DNA of 64,000 nt from the NCBI RefSeq assembly GCF_013393325.1, contig NZ_QJRC01000088.1, forward strand, positions 124,001 to 188,000, read 5' to 3'. The translations under genes were made by a program, and so were the position numbers. Shown here in pieces: positions 8,179 to 16,425 of this stretch. Source of the DNA: Pseudomonas hunanensis. Lineage in GTDB: Bacteria > Pseudomonadota > Gammaproteobacteria > Pseudomonadales > Pseudomonadaceae. Positions within the stretch are counted from its first letter, which is position 1, and each line of letters starts with the position of its first letter. Under the pieces are notes generated by a model. That model saw only the letters and a list, made by a program, of their open reading frames with translations, did not search any database and had not been told where the DNA came from.

Positions 8179-10161
8179 ATGTCCCAGGACCGCAACGACA
8201 AGACCCGTCGCCAGTTCCTCGCCACCAGCACCGTGCTCGGTGCCGCCGGCGCGCTCTGGTCCGCATTGCCCTTCACCGGCCAAGCCGGTTCAGCTCACGC
8301 ATCCAGCCAAGGAGGTTCCATGTCCGCCGACCTGATTCTGTTCAACGGCAAACTACACACCGTTGACCGTGAAAAACCTACCGCGACTGCTGTCGCCATC
8401 AAGGATGGCCGCTTCGTCGCCGTGGGCAACGATGCCGAGGCCATGGCCCACAAGGGGGCAGCCACGCAAATCATCGACCTCAAACAGCGCACGGTGATCC
8501 CAGGCCTGAACGACTCGCACCTGCACTTGATCCGCGGCGGCCTGAACTACAACCTGGAGTTGCGCTGGGAAGGCGTGCCGTCGGTGGCTGATGCCTTGCG
8601 CATGCTCAAGGACCAGGCCGCACGCACGCCTACGCCGCAGTGGGTGCGTGTGGTCGGTGGCTGGAACGAATTCCAGTTCGCCGAGAAACGCATGCCGACC
8701 CTGGAAGAGATCAACCAGGCCGCGCCCGACACCCCGGTGTTCCTGCTGCACCTTTACGACCGCGCACTGCTCAACCGCGCGGCACTCAAGGCTGTCGGCT
8801 ACTCCAAGGACACGCCGAACCCGCCGGGTGGTGAAATCCAGCGGGACAAGTTCGGCAACCCGACCGGCATGCTGATCGCCCGCCCCAATGCAATGATCCT
8901 CTACGCTACGCTGGCCAAGGGGCCGAAGCTGCCACTGGAGTACCAGGTCAACTCCACCCGCCAGTTCATGCGCGAACTCAACCGCCTGGGCCTGACCAGT
9001 GCCATCGACGCCGGTGGCGGCTACCAGAACTTCCCCGACGACTACTCGGTGATCCAGGAGCTGGCCGACAACAACCAGCTGACCGTGCGCATTGCCTACA
9101 ACCTGTTCACCCAGAAGCCCAAGGAAGAACTGGACGACTTCAAGAAGTGGACCGCCAGCGTCAAGCTGCACAGCGGCACCGACTTCCTGCGCCATAACGG
9201 CGCCGGTGAAATGCTGGTGTTCTCGGCCGCCGACTTCGAAGACTTCCTCGAGCCGCGCCCGGACCTGCCACAGACCATGGAGGAAGAGCTGGAGCCGGTG
9301 GTGCGCCACCTGGTCGAGCAACGCTGGCCATTCCGCTTGCACGCCACCTACAACGAATCGATCACGCGGATGCTCGACGTGTTCGAGAAGGTCAACCGCG
9401 ACATCCCGTTCAACGGCCTGCCGTGGTTCTTCGACCACGCCGAAACCATCACCCCGCAGAACATCGAGCGCGTGCGCGCCTTGGGCGGTGGTATCGCCGT
9501 CCAGGACCGCATGGCCTTCCAGGGTGAATACTTCGTCGACCGCTACGGCGCCAAGGCGGCCGAGCAGACCCCGCCAATCAAGCGCATGCTCGACATGGGC
9601 GTACCGGTGGGCGCCGGTACCGACGCCACCCGTGTGTCCAGCTACAACCCGTGGACCTCGCTGTACTGGCTGGTCAGCGGCAAGACCGTTGGCGGCATGG
9701 CGCTGTACCCGGAAGGCCTGAGCCGCGATACCGCGCTGCAGCTGTTTACCCAGGGCAGTGCCTGGTTCTCCAGCGAACAGGGCAAGAAGGGCCAGATCAA
9801 AGTGGGCCAGTTGGCCGACCTGGCGGCGTTGTCGCTGGACTTCTTCAGCGTCGATGAAGAGGCGATCAAGGGCATCGAGTCGGTGCTGACGATCGTCGAT
9901 GGCAAGGTGGTGTACGGCGCAGGTGAGTTCGACAAACTGGGCCCGCCGCAGGTGCCTGTGTTGCCGGAATGGTCGCCGGTGGTCAAGGTGCCGGGGCACT
10001 GGCGCGTCGGTACGCCATCGTTGGCCGCCGCCGTGCACCAGTGCAGCGGGCCATGCGGGGTGCATGCGCACAGCCATGAGAAAGCGCGGCATTCGAGCGT
10101 ACCGGTGAATGACTTCCAGGGCTTCTGGGGTGCGCTGGGTTGTTCATGCTTTGCTTTCTAA
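8179..10161 (+). CDS. Tat-exported YtcJ-like amidohydrolase
   Basis: Metal-dependent amidohydrolase of about 660 residues. The N-terminus carries a twin-arginine signal (RR at 10-11, then QFLATSTVLGAAGALWSALP), so a periplasmic location is predicted. The urease-like barrel starts with LILFNGKLHTVD and has the first metal motif at H114/H116 (GLNDSHLHL). Later blocks (FFDHAETITP, GAGTDATRVSSYNPW, KGQIKVGQLADLAALSLD) match the YtcJ/COG1574 group. The open frame reaches back to 8143, but ATG 8179 follows ACGGAG and starts the signal. Substrate unknown. The neighbours (YcaC hydrolases, LysR) suggest a small inducible hydrolytic pathway. Confidence 0.82.
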   Translation: MSQDRNDKTRRQFLATSTVLGAAGALWSALPFTGQAGSAHASSQGGSMSADLILFNGKLHTVDREKPTATAVAIKDGRFVAVGNDAEAMAHKGAATQIIDLKQRTVIPGLNDSHLHLIRGGLNYNLELRWEGVPSVADALRMLKDQAARTPTPQWVRVVGGWNEFQFAEKRMPTLEEINQAAPDTPVFLLHLYDRALLNRAALKAVGYSKDTPNPPGGEIQRDKFGNPTGMLIARPNAMILYATLAKGPKLPLEYQVNSTRQFMRELNRLGLTSAIDAGGGYQNFPDDYSVIQELADNNQLTVRIAYNLFTQKPKEELDDFKKWTASVKLHSGTDFLRHNGAGEMLVFSAADFEDFLEPRPDLPQTMEEELEPVVRHLVEQRWPFRLHATYNESITRMLDVFEKVNRDIPFNGLPWFFDHAETITPQNIERVRALGGGIAVQDRMAFQGEYFVDRYGAKAAEQTPPIKRMLDMGVPVGAGTDATRVSSYNPWTSLYWLVSGKTVGGMALYPEGLSRDTALQLFTQGSAWFSSEQGKKGQIKVGQLADLAALSLDFFSVDEEAIKGIESVLTIVDGKVVYGAGEFDKLGPPQVPVLPEWSPVVKVPGHWRVGTPSLAAAVHQCSGPCGVHAHSHEKARHSSVPVNDFQGFWGALGCSCFAF

Positions 10162-10174
10162 GCTGAACTGATGT

Positions 10175-10206
10175 GAAAAAGGGGGCCAGTTTTGGCCCCC
10201 TTTTCT
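10175..10206. terminator. Bidirectional Rho-independent terminator
   Basis: AAAAAGGGGGCCAGTTTTGG followed by CCCCCTTTTC: a GC-rich stem flanked by A- and T-tracts, between the convergent amidohydrolase and LysR genes. Confidence 0.9.
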
Positions 10207-10237
10207 GTTCTTTCACTGCTGGCGCTTTCGCCGGTGC

Positions 10238-11149
10238 TCAAGCCATGTCGCTGATGGCAAATTCCTCAGCCAGATGATCGATCAACGCTCGCACCGACGG
10301 CAGCAACCCGCGCCGCGACGGGAAGATCGCATGGACGATCCCGCAACGCGGGTGCCACTCAGGCAGCAGCTCTACCAGCCGCCCTGCCGCCAGGTCTTCA
10401 CGCACCGCCACTCGCGGCAAGTGGGCAATCCCCACGCCTGCCACCACGAAGTGGCGCAACGCGAACAGATCGTCAGTCACCATGCGCGGCTTATGCGGGA
10501 TGACGATGCTGCGGCTGTTGCCCTCACCCTGAAACAGCTCCCACTGGTACTCACGCTGGGCACTGCCCCAGTGCACGCTCGGTAGCGTGCCGAGCAGCTG
10601 TGGGTCGAAACCTTTGGGCAATTGCTCCAGGTATTGCGGCTGGCCGACCAGGCACTGGGTGCTGTTGCTCAGCACCTTCATCACCATGTCGGTGTTCTCC
10701 AGCGGCGGAAAGCGCACCCGCAGGGCAATGTCGAAGCCCTCGTGCAACAGGTCGACACGGCGGTTGGTACTTTCGATGAACAACTCCACCTGCGGGTACT
10801 TGAGCATGTAGCGGGTCAGCATCGGCCCAACCCAGGAATTGAGCAGGGTAGTCGGGCAACTGATGCGCACCAGCCCGCGTGGTTCGCTGCGGTTGCGCTC
10901 GATGATCTCTGCCGCGCCCTCTGCCTCTACGCGCATGGCCAGGCAGCGGTTGTAGTAGGCCTGGCCGATCTCGGTCAGTGAGCAGTGCCGGCTGGTGCGG
11001 TGCAGCAAGCGCACGCCCAGGCGGTCTTCAAGGTCGGCGATGCGCCGGCTGAGCTTTGACTTGGGCATGTCCAGCGCCCGGCCGGCTGGGGCGAAGCCAC
11101 CGTGCTCAACGACTTGGGTGAAGTAGTAGAGGGAGTTGAGGTCTTCCAA
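10238..11149 (-). CDS. LysR-family regulator divergent from ycaC copy 2 (TTG start)
   Basis: 303 residues. The N-terminal helix-turn-helix (LYYFTQVVEHGGFAPAGRAL, then MPKSKLSRRIADLEDRLGVR) and effector domain are of the LysR type, closest to regulators of the DsdC/AaeR-like group with the LSRRIADLE motif. The start is TTG at 11149, preceded by TTTGGAGAACGATCA; no in-frame ATG lies nearby upstream. This ribosome binding site overlaps the CGTTC-N8-GAACG palindrome at 11154-11171, which fits autorepression. The same palindrome stands before both ycaC copies, so both are likely targets. Effector unknown. Confidence 0.85.
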   Translation of the reverse strand: MEDLNSLYYFTQVVEHGGFAPAGRALDMPKSKLSRRIADLEDRLGVRLLHRTSRHCSLTEIGQAYYNRCLAMRVEAEGAAEIIERNRSEPRGLVRISCPTTLLNSWVGPMLTRYMLKYPQVELFIESTNRRVDLLHEGFDIALRVRFPPLENTDMVMKVLSNSTQCLVGQPQYLEQLPKGFDPQLLGTLPSVHWGSAQREYQWELFQGEGNSRSIVIPHKPRMVTDDLFALRHFVVAGVGIAHLPRVAVREDLAAGRLVELLPEWHPRCGIVHAIFPSRRGLLPSVRALIDHLAEEFAISDMA

Positions 11150-11153
11150 TGAT

Positions 11154-11171
11154 CGTTCTCCAAATGGAACG
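11154..11171. promoter_or_regulatory. LysR-type operator between the LysR gene and ycaC copy 2
   Basis: CGTTC-N8-GAACG, matching the site at 6830-6847 in arms and spacing. It overlaps the ribosome binding region of the divergent LysR gene and lies 62 bp from a conserved TAATCT (11216-11221). Confidence 0.6.
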
Positions 11172-11225
11172 CTAAAGGCATTTTTCGCAGTCTACCGCCG
11201 TGAAGGTGATGATTTTAATCTGTGC

Positions 11226-11244
11226 CCATCAACGCGAAACACCC
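11226..11244 (+). repeat. Second copy of the 19-nt ycaC leader block
   Basis: Identical to 6902-6920 and at the same 72-bp offset from the operator. The duplication therefore covers the promoter and leader as well as the coding region. Confidence 0.6.
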
Positions 11245-11284
11245 CGAATTGCTGAAAAATTCATAACCCTTAGGAGCACAGACC

Positions 11285-11914
11285 ATGAGCAAATTCACCT
11301 ACAACCGCCTGAACAAAGACGACGCCGCCGTGCTGCTGGTGGACCACCAGGCTGGCCTGCTGTCCCTGGTGCGCGACATCGAGCCGGACAAGTTCAAGAA
11401 CAACGTGCTGGCCCTGGCTGACCTGGCCAAGTTCTTCAACCTGCCGACCATCCTCACCACCAGCTTCGAGCAAGGCCCCAACGGCCCGCTGGTGCCAGAA
11501 CTGAAAGCCCTGTTCCCGGACGCCCCGTACATCGCCCGCCCAGGCCAGATCAACGCCTGGGACAACGAAGACTTCGTCAAGGCGGTGAAGGCCACCGGCA
11601 AGAAGCAGCTGATCATTGCCGGTGTGGTGACTGAGGTCTGCGTAGCCTTCCCGGCGCTGTCGGCGCTGGAAGAAGAGTTCGATGTGTTTGTGGTGACTGA
11701 TGCTTCCGGTACTTTCAACGAAATGACCCGCGATGCCGCCCATGACCGCATGAGCCAGGCGGGCGCCCAGCTGATGACCTGGTTCGGCGTGGCCTGTGAG
11801 CTGCACCGCGACTGGCGCAACGATGTGGAAGGGCTGGCTGCGCTGTGCTCCAACCACATTCCGGACTATCGGAATTTGATGACCAGCTACAACGCGTTGA
11901 CTGCGGGGAAGTAA
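11285..11914 (+). CDS. ycaC: YcaC-like isochorismatase-family hydrolase (copy 2)
   Basis: 209 residues, nearly identical to the copy at 6958. Differences are few, mostly at the N-terminus (MSKFTYNRLN) and scattered positions such as SALEEEFDVF and FNEMTRDA. The Asp20, Arg85 and Cys119 positions are kept. TTAGGAG precedes ATG 11285. It is followed by a strong terminator, so it is a single-gene unit divergent from the LysR regulator. Probably a recent tandem-type duplication with the LysR and amidohydrolase genes between the copies. Substrate unknown. Confidence 0.88.
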   Translation: MSKFTYNRLNKDDAAVLLVDHQAGLLSLVRDIEPDKFKNNVLALADLAKFFNLPTILTTSFEQGPNGPLVPELKALFPDAPYIARPGQINAWDNEDFVKAVKATGKKQLIIAGVVTEVCVAFPALSALEEEFDVFVVTDASGTFNEMTRDAAHDRMSQAGAQLMTWFGVACELHRDWRNDVEGLAALCSNHIPDYRNLMTSYNALTAGK

Positions 11915-11936
11915 TCAACCGATAGCAGCACGCACA

Positions 11937-11972
11937 AAGGCCGGCTCTCTCTATAGGGGGCCGGCCTTTTTT
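11937..11972 (+). terminator. Rho-independent terminator of ycaC copy 2
   Basis: Stem AAAGGCCGG / CCGGCCTTTTTT with a T-tract, 23 bases after the stop codon. Confidence 0.9.
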
Positions 11973-11984
11973 GTTTGCTGTGCT

Positions 11985-12016
11985 GGCCTCTTCGCGGGTT
12001 CACCCGCGAAAGGGCC
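11985..12016. repeat. Single REP palindrome
   Basis: GGCCTCTTCGCGGG / CCCGCGAAAGGGCC inverted repeat just after the ycaC terminator and before the convergent DUF3077-like gene. Confidence 0.7.
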
Positions 12017-12029
12017 GGTACAGGCGGCA

Positions 12030-12323
12030 TCAATTCATTGGCTGTGACTCAATCCCATCCAGCAGTGCCTCAACCAGCCCTTCTGCCATTTCGAGTGAGT
12101 TTAGGTTGCTCCAGAACAGGCTTTTGCCTGTCTCATCCAGATGCTCCAGGGCTTTGTAGCCACAGTCGTAGGCACCGCGCAGGTACTGGGCGACATGTAC
12201 CAGGGCGTCGTGGGCTGAGACGCCGGGGTTTACGGTGAACAATGGGGGATGGCCGGCATCGCAGCGGCTGAAAGGGCGTTGTGTGGTGTTGGGGAGGGGT
12301 GGATCGGGAACAATCTTTTTCAT
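12030..12323 (-). CDS. Small DUF3077/DUF6124-like Pseudomonas protein
   Basis: 97 residues from ATG 12323 (MKKIVPDPPLPNTT). A proline-rich N-terminus is followed by FTVNPGVSAHDALVHVAQYLRGAYD and a helical C-terminus ending MAEGLVEALLDGIESQPMN. The MKKIVPDPP opening and the VxPGVSxxDAL block are typical of small Pseudomonas proteins filed as DUF3077 or DUF6124. An open frame extends to 12386, but ATG 12323 is the conserved start, with TCGGAG upstream. Function unknown. The 390-bp region upstream holds strong RNA structure (12382-12512). Confidence 0.7.
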   Translation of the reverse strand: MKKIVPDPPLPNTTQRPFSRCDAGHPPLFTVNPGVSAHDALVHVAQYLRGAYDCGYKALEHLDETGKSLFWSNLNSLEMAEGLVEALLDGIESQPMN

Positions 12324-12381
12324 AGCCAAACTCCGATAGAGGTTGGCCGGCACCATCCGTTTCCACGCGAAGGGTGGCGGC

Positions 12382-12512
12382 TGCACGCGGGGTGGAAAGC
12401 CGGGCTATCGGAACCCCGGCAGGCCATACGGCCTCCCGCGTGCAACTGCCATGACGACAGCTGTTCCGATTACCTGCCGGGTTTCCACACCCGATCGCTG
12501 AACCGACAGCGA
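12382..12512 (-). ncRNA. Highly structured leader region upstream of the DUF3077-like gene
   Basis: Five complementary pairings lie within 131 bp: 12382-12391 with 12435-12444 (10 bp perfect), 12392-12398 with 12482-12488 (7 bp), 12407-12414 with 12463-12470 (8 bp perfect), 12415-12423 with 12473-12481 (9 bp perfect), and local hairpins 12422-12433 and 12495-12512. The third and fourth cross, giving a possible pseudoknot; the first crosses the others, giving an alternative state. The rest of the gap up to 12714 holds no gene that I can support. Strand is inferred from the downstream gene. Confidence 0.5.
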
Positions 12513-12714
12513 CCCGGTCAGCCTAGAGAGCAGGCCTTCCCCGGACAATCAGACGGGCGTCGACACGGGGTGTAGGATAAATCCTCGGGATCGGCGGTAA
12601 CGTAGGAAATGGTTGGTCGGGAAGTAGGATCTTGCTGAGAATCGGACGATTCCGTGATGGTTTCTTGGGTGCGCGTAATGGCGCCACAACCCTCAAGGCG
12701 TACGACAAAGGCCC

Positions 12715-14502
12715 TCAATCCCCATCCGAATCAAACAACCGCGCCAGCTCCACCCGCGCCTCCTTGGCCGTCTGCATCACCTTGGCCCGGTCATCGCGCA
12801 CATGCCCCTGGGCCACCAGCACTTCTTCGTCATGTTGGGTAAACCGCGCAATACGGTCCGCCGCCTGTTCATCGCTCAAGCCCAACCCCACCAGCGCCCG
12901 GCGGGTCATTTCCAGGCTGGAGTAGAACGTCTCGCGAATCGGCTCGGCGCCTGCATCCACCAACTTGTGCACATGCTGGCGGTTACGTGCCCGGGCGAGC
13001 ACTTTAAGGTGTGGGTACAGGCGTTTCACCCGTTCGGCGGTATGAATGGCAGCTTCAGGGTCATCGATGGTGATGATGAAGTACTCCGCTTCACCCACCT
13101 TGGCGGCGTGCAGCACCTCGGGGCGCAGGGGGTCGCCGTAGAACACCGGCACCTGTTCGAACATGCGGGTCATCTCGATGGTGTCCACCGAGGTTTCCAG
13201 GGCAATGAACGGGATCTTCTGCGCACGCAGGATGCGCGCGACGATCTGGCCCATGCGGCCCATGCCGACGATCACCACCCGCGGCGTATCCGTCTGGATC
13301 TGCTTGTACTGCTCGGGCACTTCACGCGCCGGTTGCGGGCGTTTGAGGGCGCGGGTGCAGCCCAGCATCAGCAGCGGGGTAATGGCCATCGACAGGGTGA
13401 TGGTCATCAGCAGCAGGTCGTAGGTCTGGGTGTCGAACAGGCCCTGGTCCTTGCCCAGCTTGAACACCACGAAGGCGAACTCGCCACCCGCCGCCAGCAC
13501 CATGCCCAGGCGCAGGGCGCTGGCGCTGTTCAGGCCACCAACCAGGCGGCCGACGCCTATCAGCAGCACCAGCTTTACCGCCACCAGCAGCAGGGTCAGG
13601 CCCAGCACCACCAGCGGCATGTCCAGCAGCAGGCGAAGGTTGGCGCCCATGCCCACGCTGATGAAGAACAGCCCCAGCAGCAGGCCCTTGAACGGCTCGA
13701 TCTGCGATTCCAGCTCGTGGCGATATTCCGAATCGGCCAGCAGCAGGCCGGCGAGGAAGGCGCCAAGGGCCATGGAAATGCCGGCTTCTTCCATCAGCCA
13801 GGCCGTGCCGATCACCACCAGCAGCGCGGTGGCGGTGGACACTTCCGGCAGGCCGGTGCGGGCCACGGTGCGGAACACCGGGCGCAGCAGGTAGCGGCCG
13901 CCGATGATCACCACGGCGATGCTGGCGAACACCTTGAGGCCGTGTTGCAGGCTGTCGCCGTGACTGGTGTCCGGGCCACTGGCGGCCAGCAGCGGCACCA
14001 GGGCGATAAGCGGTATGGCGGCGATGTCCTGGAACAACAGGATGGCGAATGCCAGGCGGCCGTGCGGGGCGTTGAGCTGCTTGCTCTCAGCCAGGCTCTG
14101 CAGGCCAAGGGCGGTGGACGATAGCGCCAGGCCCAGGCCGAGCACGATGGCAGCCGGCAGTGTCTGGCTGAAGCCGAACAGGGCGATGGCACCGATCAGC
14201 GCGCCGGTCAGCAGCACCTGGGCAGTACCGACACCGAACACCGACTTGCGCATCAGCCACAAGCGCTTGGGCGACAGTTCCAGGCCGATGATGAACAGCA
14301 GCAGCACCACCCCCAGCTCGGAAATGTGCGCCACGCTTTCGGTGTCGCGGATCAAACCCAGCGCTTGCGGGCCGATGACCACGCCGGCCAGCAGGTAACC
14401 GAGCACGGCACCCAGTTGCAGGCGCTTGGCCAGCGGGACAGCGAGGACGGCGGCAAGCAGGAAAATCACCGCGGTTTGCAGAAGGCTGCCTTCGTGTGGC
14501 AT
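12715..14502 (-). CDS. Monovalent cation:proton antiporter-2 family (KefB/KefC-like)
   Basis: Inner-membrane K+/H+ (or Na+/H+) antiporter of 595 residues. The N-terminal 380 residues form the Na_H_Exchanger domain with about 12 membrane helices (LGAVLGYLLAGVVIGPQALG, LGVVLLLFIIGLELSPKRLW, GAFLAGLLLADSEYRHELES). The C-terminus has a Rossmann RCK/TrkA-N domain (VVIVGMGRMGQIVARIL). The frame opens at 14604, but ATG 14502 (MPHEGSLLQTAVIFLL) follows GGAGTACGAGCCA and gives the family length. Glutathione gating as in Kef proteins is not shown by sequence alone. Confidence 0.85.
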   Translation of the reverse strand: MPHEGSLLQTAVIFLLAAVLAVPLAKRLQLGAVLGYLLAGVVIGPQALGLIRDTESVAHISELGVVLLLFIIGLELSPKRLWLMRKSVFGVGTAQVLLTGALIGAIALFGFSQTLPAAIVLGLGLALSSTALGLQSLAESKQLNAPHGRLAFAILLFQDIAAIPLIALVPLLAASGPDTSHGDSLQHGLKVFASIAVVIIGGRYLLRPVFRTVARTGLPEVSTATALLVVIGTAWLMEEAGISMALGAFLAGLLLADSEYRHELESQIEPFKGLLLGLFFISVGMGANLRLLLDMPLVVLGLTLLLVAVKLVLLIGVGRLVGGLNSASALRLGMVLAAGGEFAFVVFKLGKDQGLFDTQTYDLLLMTITLSMAITPLLMLGCTRALKRPQPAREVPEQYKQIQTDTPRVVIVGMGRMGQIVARILRAQKIPFIALETSVDTIEMTRMFEQVPVFYGDPLRPEVLHAAKVGEAEYFIITIDDPEAAIHTAERVKRLYPHLKVLARARNRQHVHKLVDAGAEPIRETFYSSLEMTRRALVGLGLSDEQAADRIARFTQHDEEVLVAQGHVRDDRAKVMQTAKEARVELARLFDSDGD

Positions 14503-14677
14503 TGGCTCGTACTCCATGAGCTGCCGGGGCAGCGTTTGAACAGTTTGGCCGACGATTCTGGGGCTTGGAGTGGGGGCAGACAATCTGCTACCAGGGAGAA
14601 ACATTGTCCTGATAAAAGAGACGATAGCGGTGGCCAGCGATCAATTGGCGAGCAGCCATGGGCCGCACAAGGCGAAT

Positions 14678-16168
14678 CTAACCGCTCCCTGGTCGGTATT
14701 GCAGGGCCTCGGCCAGATGCGGCCGGCCAATCGTCTCACAACACTCCAGGTCCGCCAGTGTCCGCGCCACTTTCAACAACCGGTGTGCCGATCGCAACGA
14801 CAAGGTCAGCCGCTCGCAGGCCCCTTCCAGCCAGGCCTGGTCCGCCGGCGCCAACCCGCAGTGGCGGCGCAAGCCCTCGAGATCGAGAAAAGCATTCGCA
14901 CACCCTTGCCGCTTGTGCTGCACCGCGCGCGCCTGGGCCACTTTGGCCGCCACATCGGCACTGGGCTCACCGCAGGGTTGGTTGTTCAGCGTGGTGCTCT
15001 CGCGGGCCACGGTCAGGTGCAGGTCGATGCGGTCCAGCAGTGGCCCGGACAGCTTGTTGCGATACCGTGCGATCTGCTCGGTGCTGCAGCGGCAGCGGCC
15101 GGTGGGGTCGCCCAGGTAGCCGCAAGGGCACGGGTTCATCGCCGCCACCAGTTGGAAGCGCGCTGGGAAGCGCACCTTGTCGCGGGCCCGGGCAATCACG
15201 ATTTCGCCCGACTCGAGCGGCTCGCGCAGCACCTCCAGCACGCGCCGCTCGAACTCTGGCAGCTCATCCAGAAACAGTACGCCGTGATGGGCCAGGGTTA
15301 TTTCGCCTGGTTGCGGTCGGCTGCTGCCCCCGACCAGCGCCGGGCCGGAGGCGGAGTGATGAGGGTGGCGGAACGGCCGCTGCGGCCAGCTGTTCAGCGG
15401 TGCATGCCCGCTGATTGACTGGATTGCCGCCACTTCGAGCGCCTCGTGCTCGTCCAGCGGCGGCAGCAGCCCCGGCAAGCGGCTGGCAAGCAACGTTTTA
15501 CCGGTGCCGGGAGGCCCGGTGAACAGCAGGTTGTGTGCCCCGGCGGCCGCCAGCAACAGGGCACGCTTGGCCGCCAGCTGCCCCTGCACTTCACTCAGGT
15601 CCGGGTAAGGCCGTTGCTGCAGGATCAGGCCGTTGGCAGCATACGGCGGCAGCGGCACCTGGCCATTCAGGTGGGCGACCAGCTCCAACAGGTGCCCCAC
15701 CGCATACACCACCAGCCCGCCTGCCAGGCTGGCTTCCTCGGCATTCTCCCGTGGTACTACCAGTGCCCGGCCTGCCTCGCGCGCCGCCAGTGCCGCCGGC
15801 AGCACACCCTGCACCGGGCGCAGTTTGCCAGACAGCGCCAGTTCGCCCAGGCACTCGACCTCGGTAAGGGCGGCAACCGGCACCTGGCCGTCGGCGGCGA
15901 GGATGCCCAAGGCAATGGCCAGGTCGTAACGCCCGCCATCCTTGGGCAGGTCGGCGGGCGCGAGGTTTTGGGTAATGCGACGCTGCGGGTAGTTCAGCCC
16001 GGAATTGACGATGGCACTGCGCACCCGGTCCTTGCTTTCCTTGACCGTGGTTTCCGGCAGGCCGACTAGGGTGAGATGGGGCAAGCCATTGGCCAGGTGG
16101 GTTTCGACACTGACTGCTGGAGCCTGCACGCCCACTTGGGCGCGGCTGTGGACGAGTGCTAGGGACAT
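14678..16168 (-). CDS. ComM/YifB-type AAA+ ATPase (Mg chelatase-like)
   Basis: 496 residues. An N-terminal Lon-S16-like fold (MSLALVHSRAQVGVQAPAVS to ALSGKLRPVQGVLPAALAAR) is followed by an AAA core with Walker A GPPGTGKT at 218-225, Walker B/sensor region GVLFLDELPEFERRVLEVLR, a Cys cluster (CPCGYLGDPTGRCRC) and a Mg_chelatase C-terminal domain. Homologues (ComM) are hexameric helicases that promote branch migration during natural transformation. ATG 16168 is preferred over the longer 16216 frame because it opens the conserved MSLALV segment. It is transcribed toward the antiporter gene. Confidence 0.85.
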   Translation of the reverse strand: MSLALVHSRAQVGVQAPAVSVETHLANGLPHLTLVGLPETTVKESKDRVRSAIVNSGLNYPQRRITQNLAPADLPKDGGRYDLAIALGILAADGQVPVAALTEVECLGELALSGKLRPVQGVLPAALAAREAGRALVVPRENAEEASLAGGLVVYAVGHLLELVAHLNGQVPLPPYAANGLILQQRPYPDLSEVQGQLAAKRALLLAAAGAHNLLFTGPPGTGKTLLASRLPGLLPPLDEHEALEVAAIQSISGHAPLNSWPQRPFRHPHHSASGPALVGGSSRPQPGEITLAHHGVLFLDELPEFERRVLEVLREPLESGEIVIARARDKVRFPARFQLVAAMNPCPCGYLGDPTGRCRCSTEQIARYRNKLSGPLLDRIDLHLTVARESTTLNNQPCGEPSADVAAKVAQARAVQHKRQGCANAFLDLEGLRRHCGLAPADQAWLEGACERLTLSLRSAHRLLKVARTLADLECCETIGRPHLAEALQYRPGSG

Positions 16169-16425
16169 GGACACTCCGTTGTCACTGGAAAGGGCCGCTT
16201 CCTGCGGCAGGTGCAAAGGATAGCCAGCACTGCCACGGCAGGCGCAACAACTATGCGTCCTGGTATTTCAGGGCAGTGTTTTTCCCTGTGTTTCGATGCC
16301 GTCCGGCAAAAGTGGATCCAATAGACTTTGCGCAGTCGCCAGGTATGGCTTAGTGTTGTTGGGCAATTGCAGTTGCCATGGGATGGCACCGCGTCTTTTT
16401 TCAAATGGACTTGAGGTATTGCGCC

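Noticed and set aside
8353..10092. 579-codon frame opposite the amidohydrolase
   Set aside because: Antisense shadow; the plus strand has a Tat signal, metal motif and ribosome binding site.
12518..12718. 66-codon frames upstream of the DUF3077-like gene
   Set aside because: No ribosome binding site, no motif, and overlapping frames on both strands; the region is better described as structured leader and spacer.
15394..15867. Overlapping frames within comM on both strands
   Set aside because: Shadows of the comM coding frame, which has intact Walker A and cysteine motifs.
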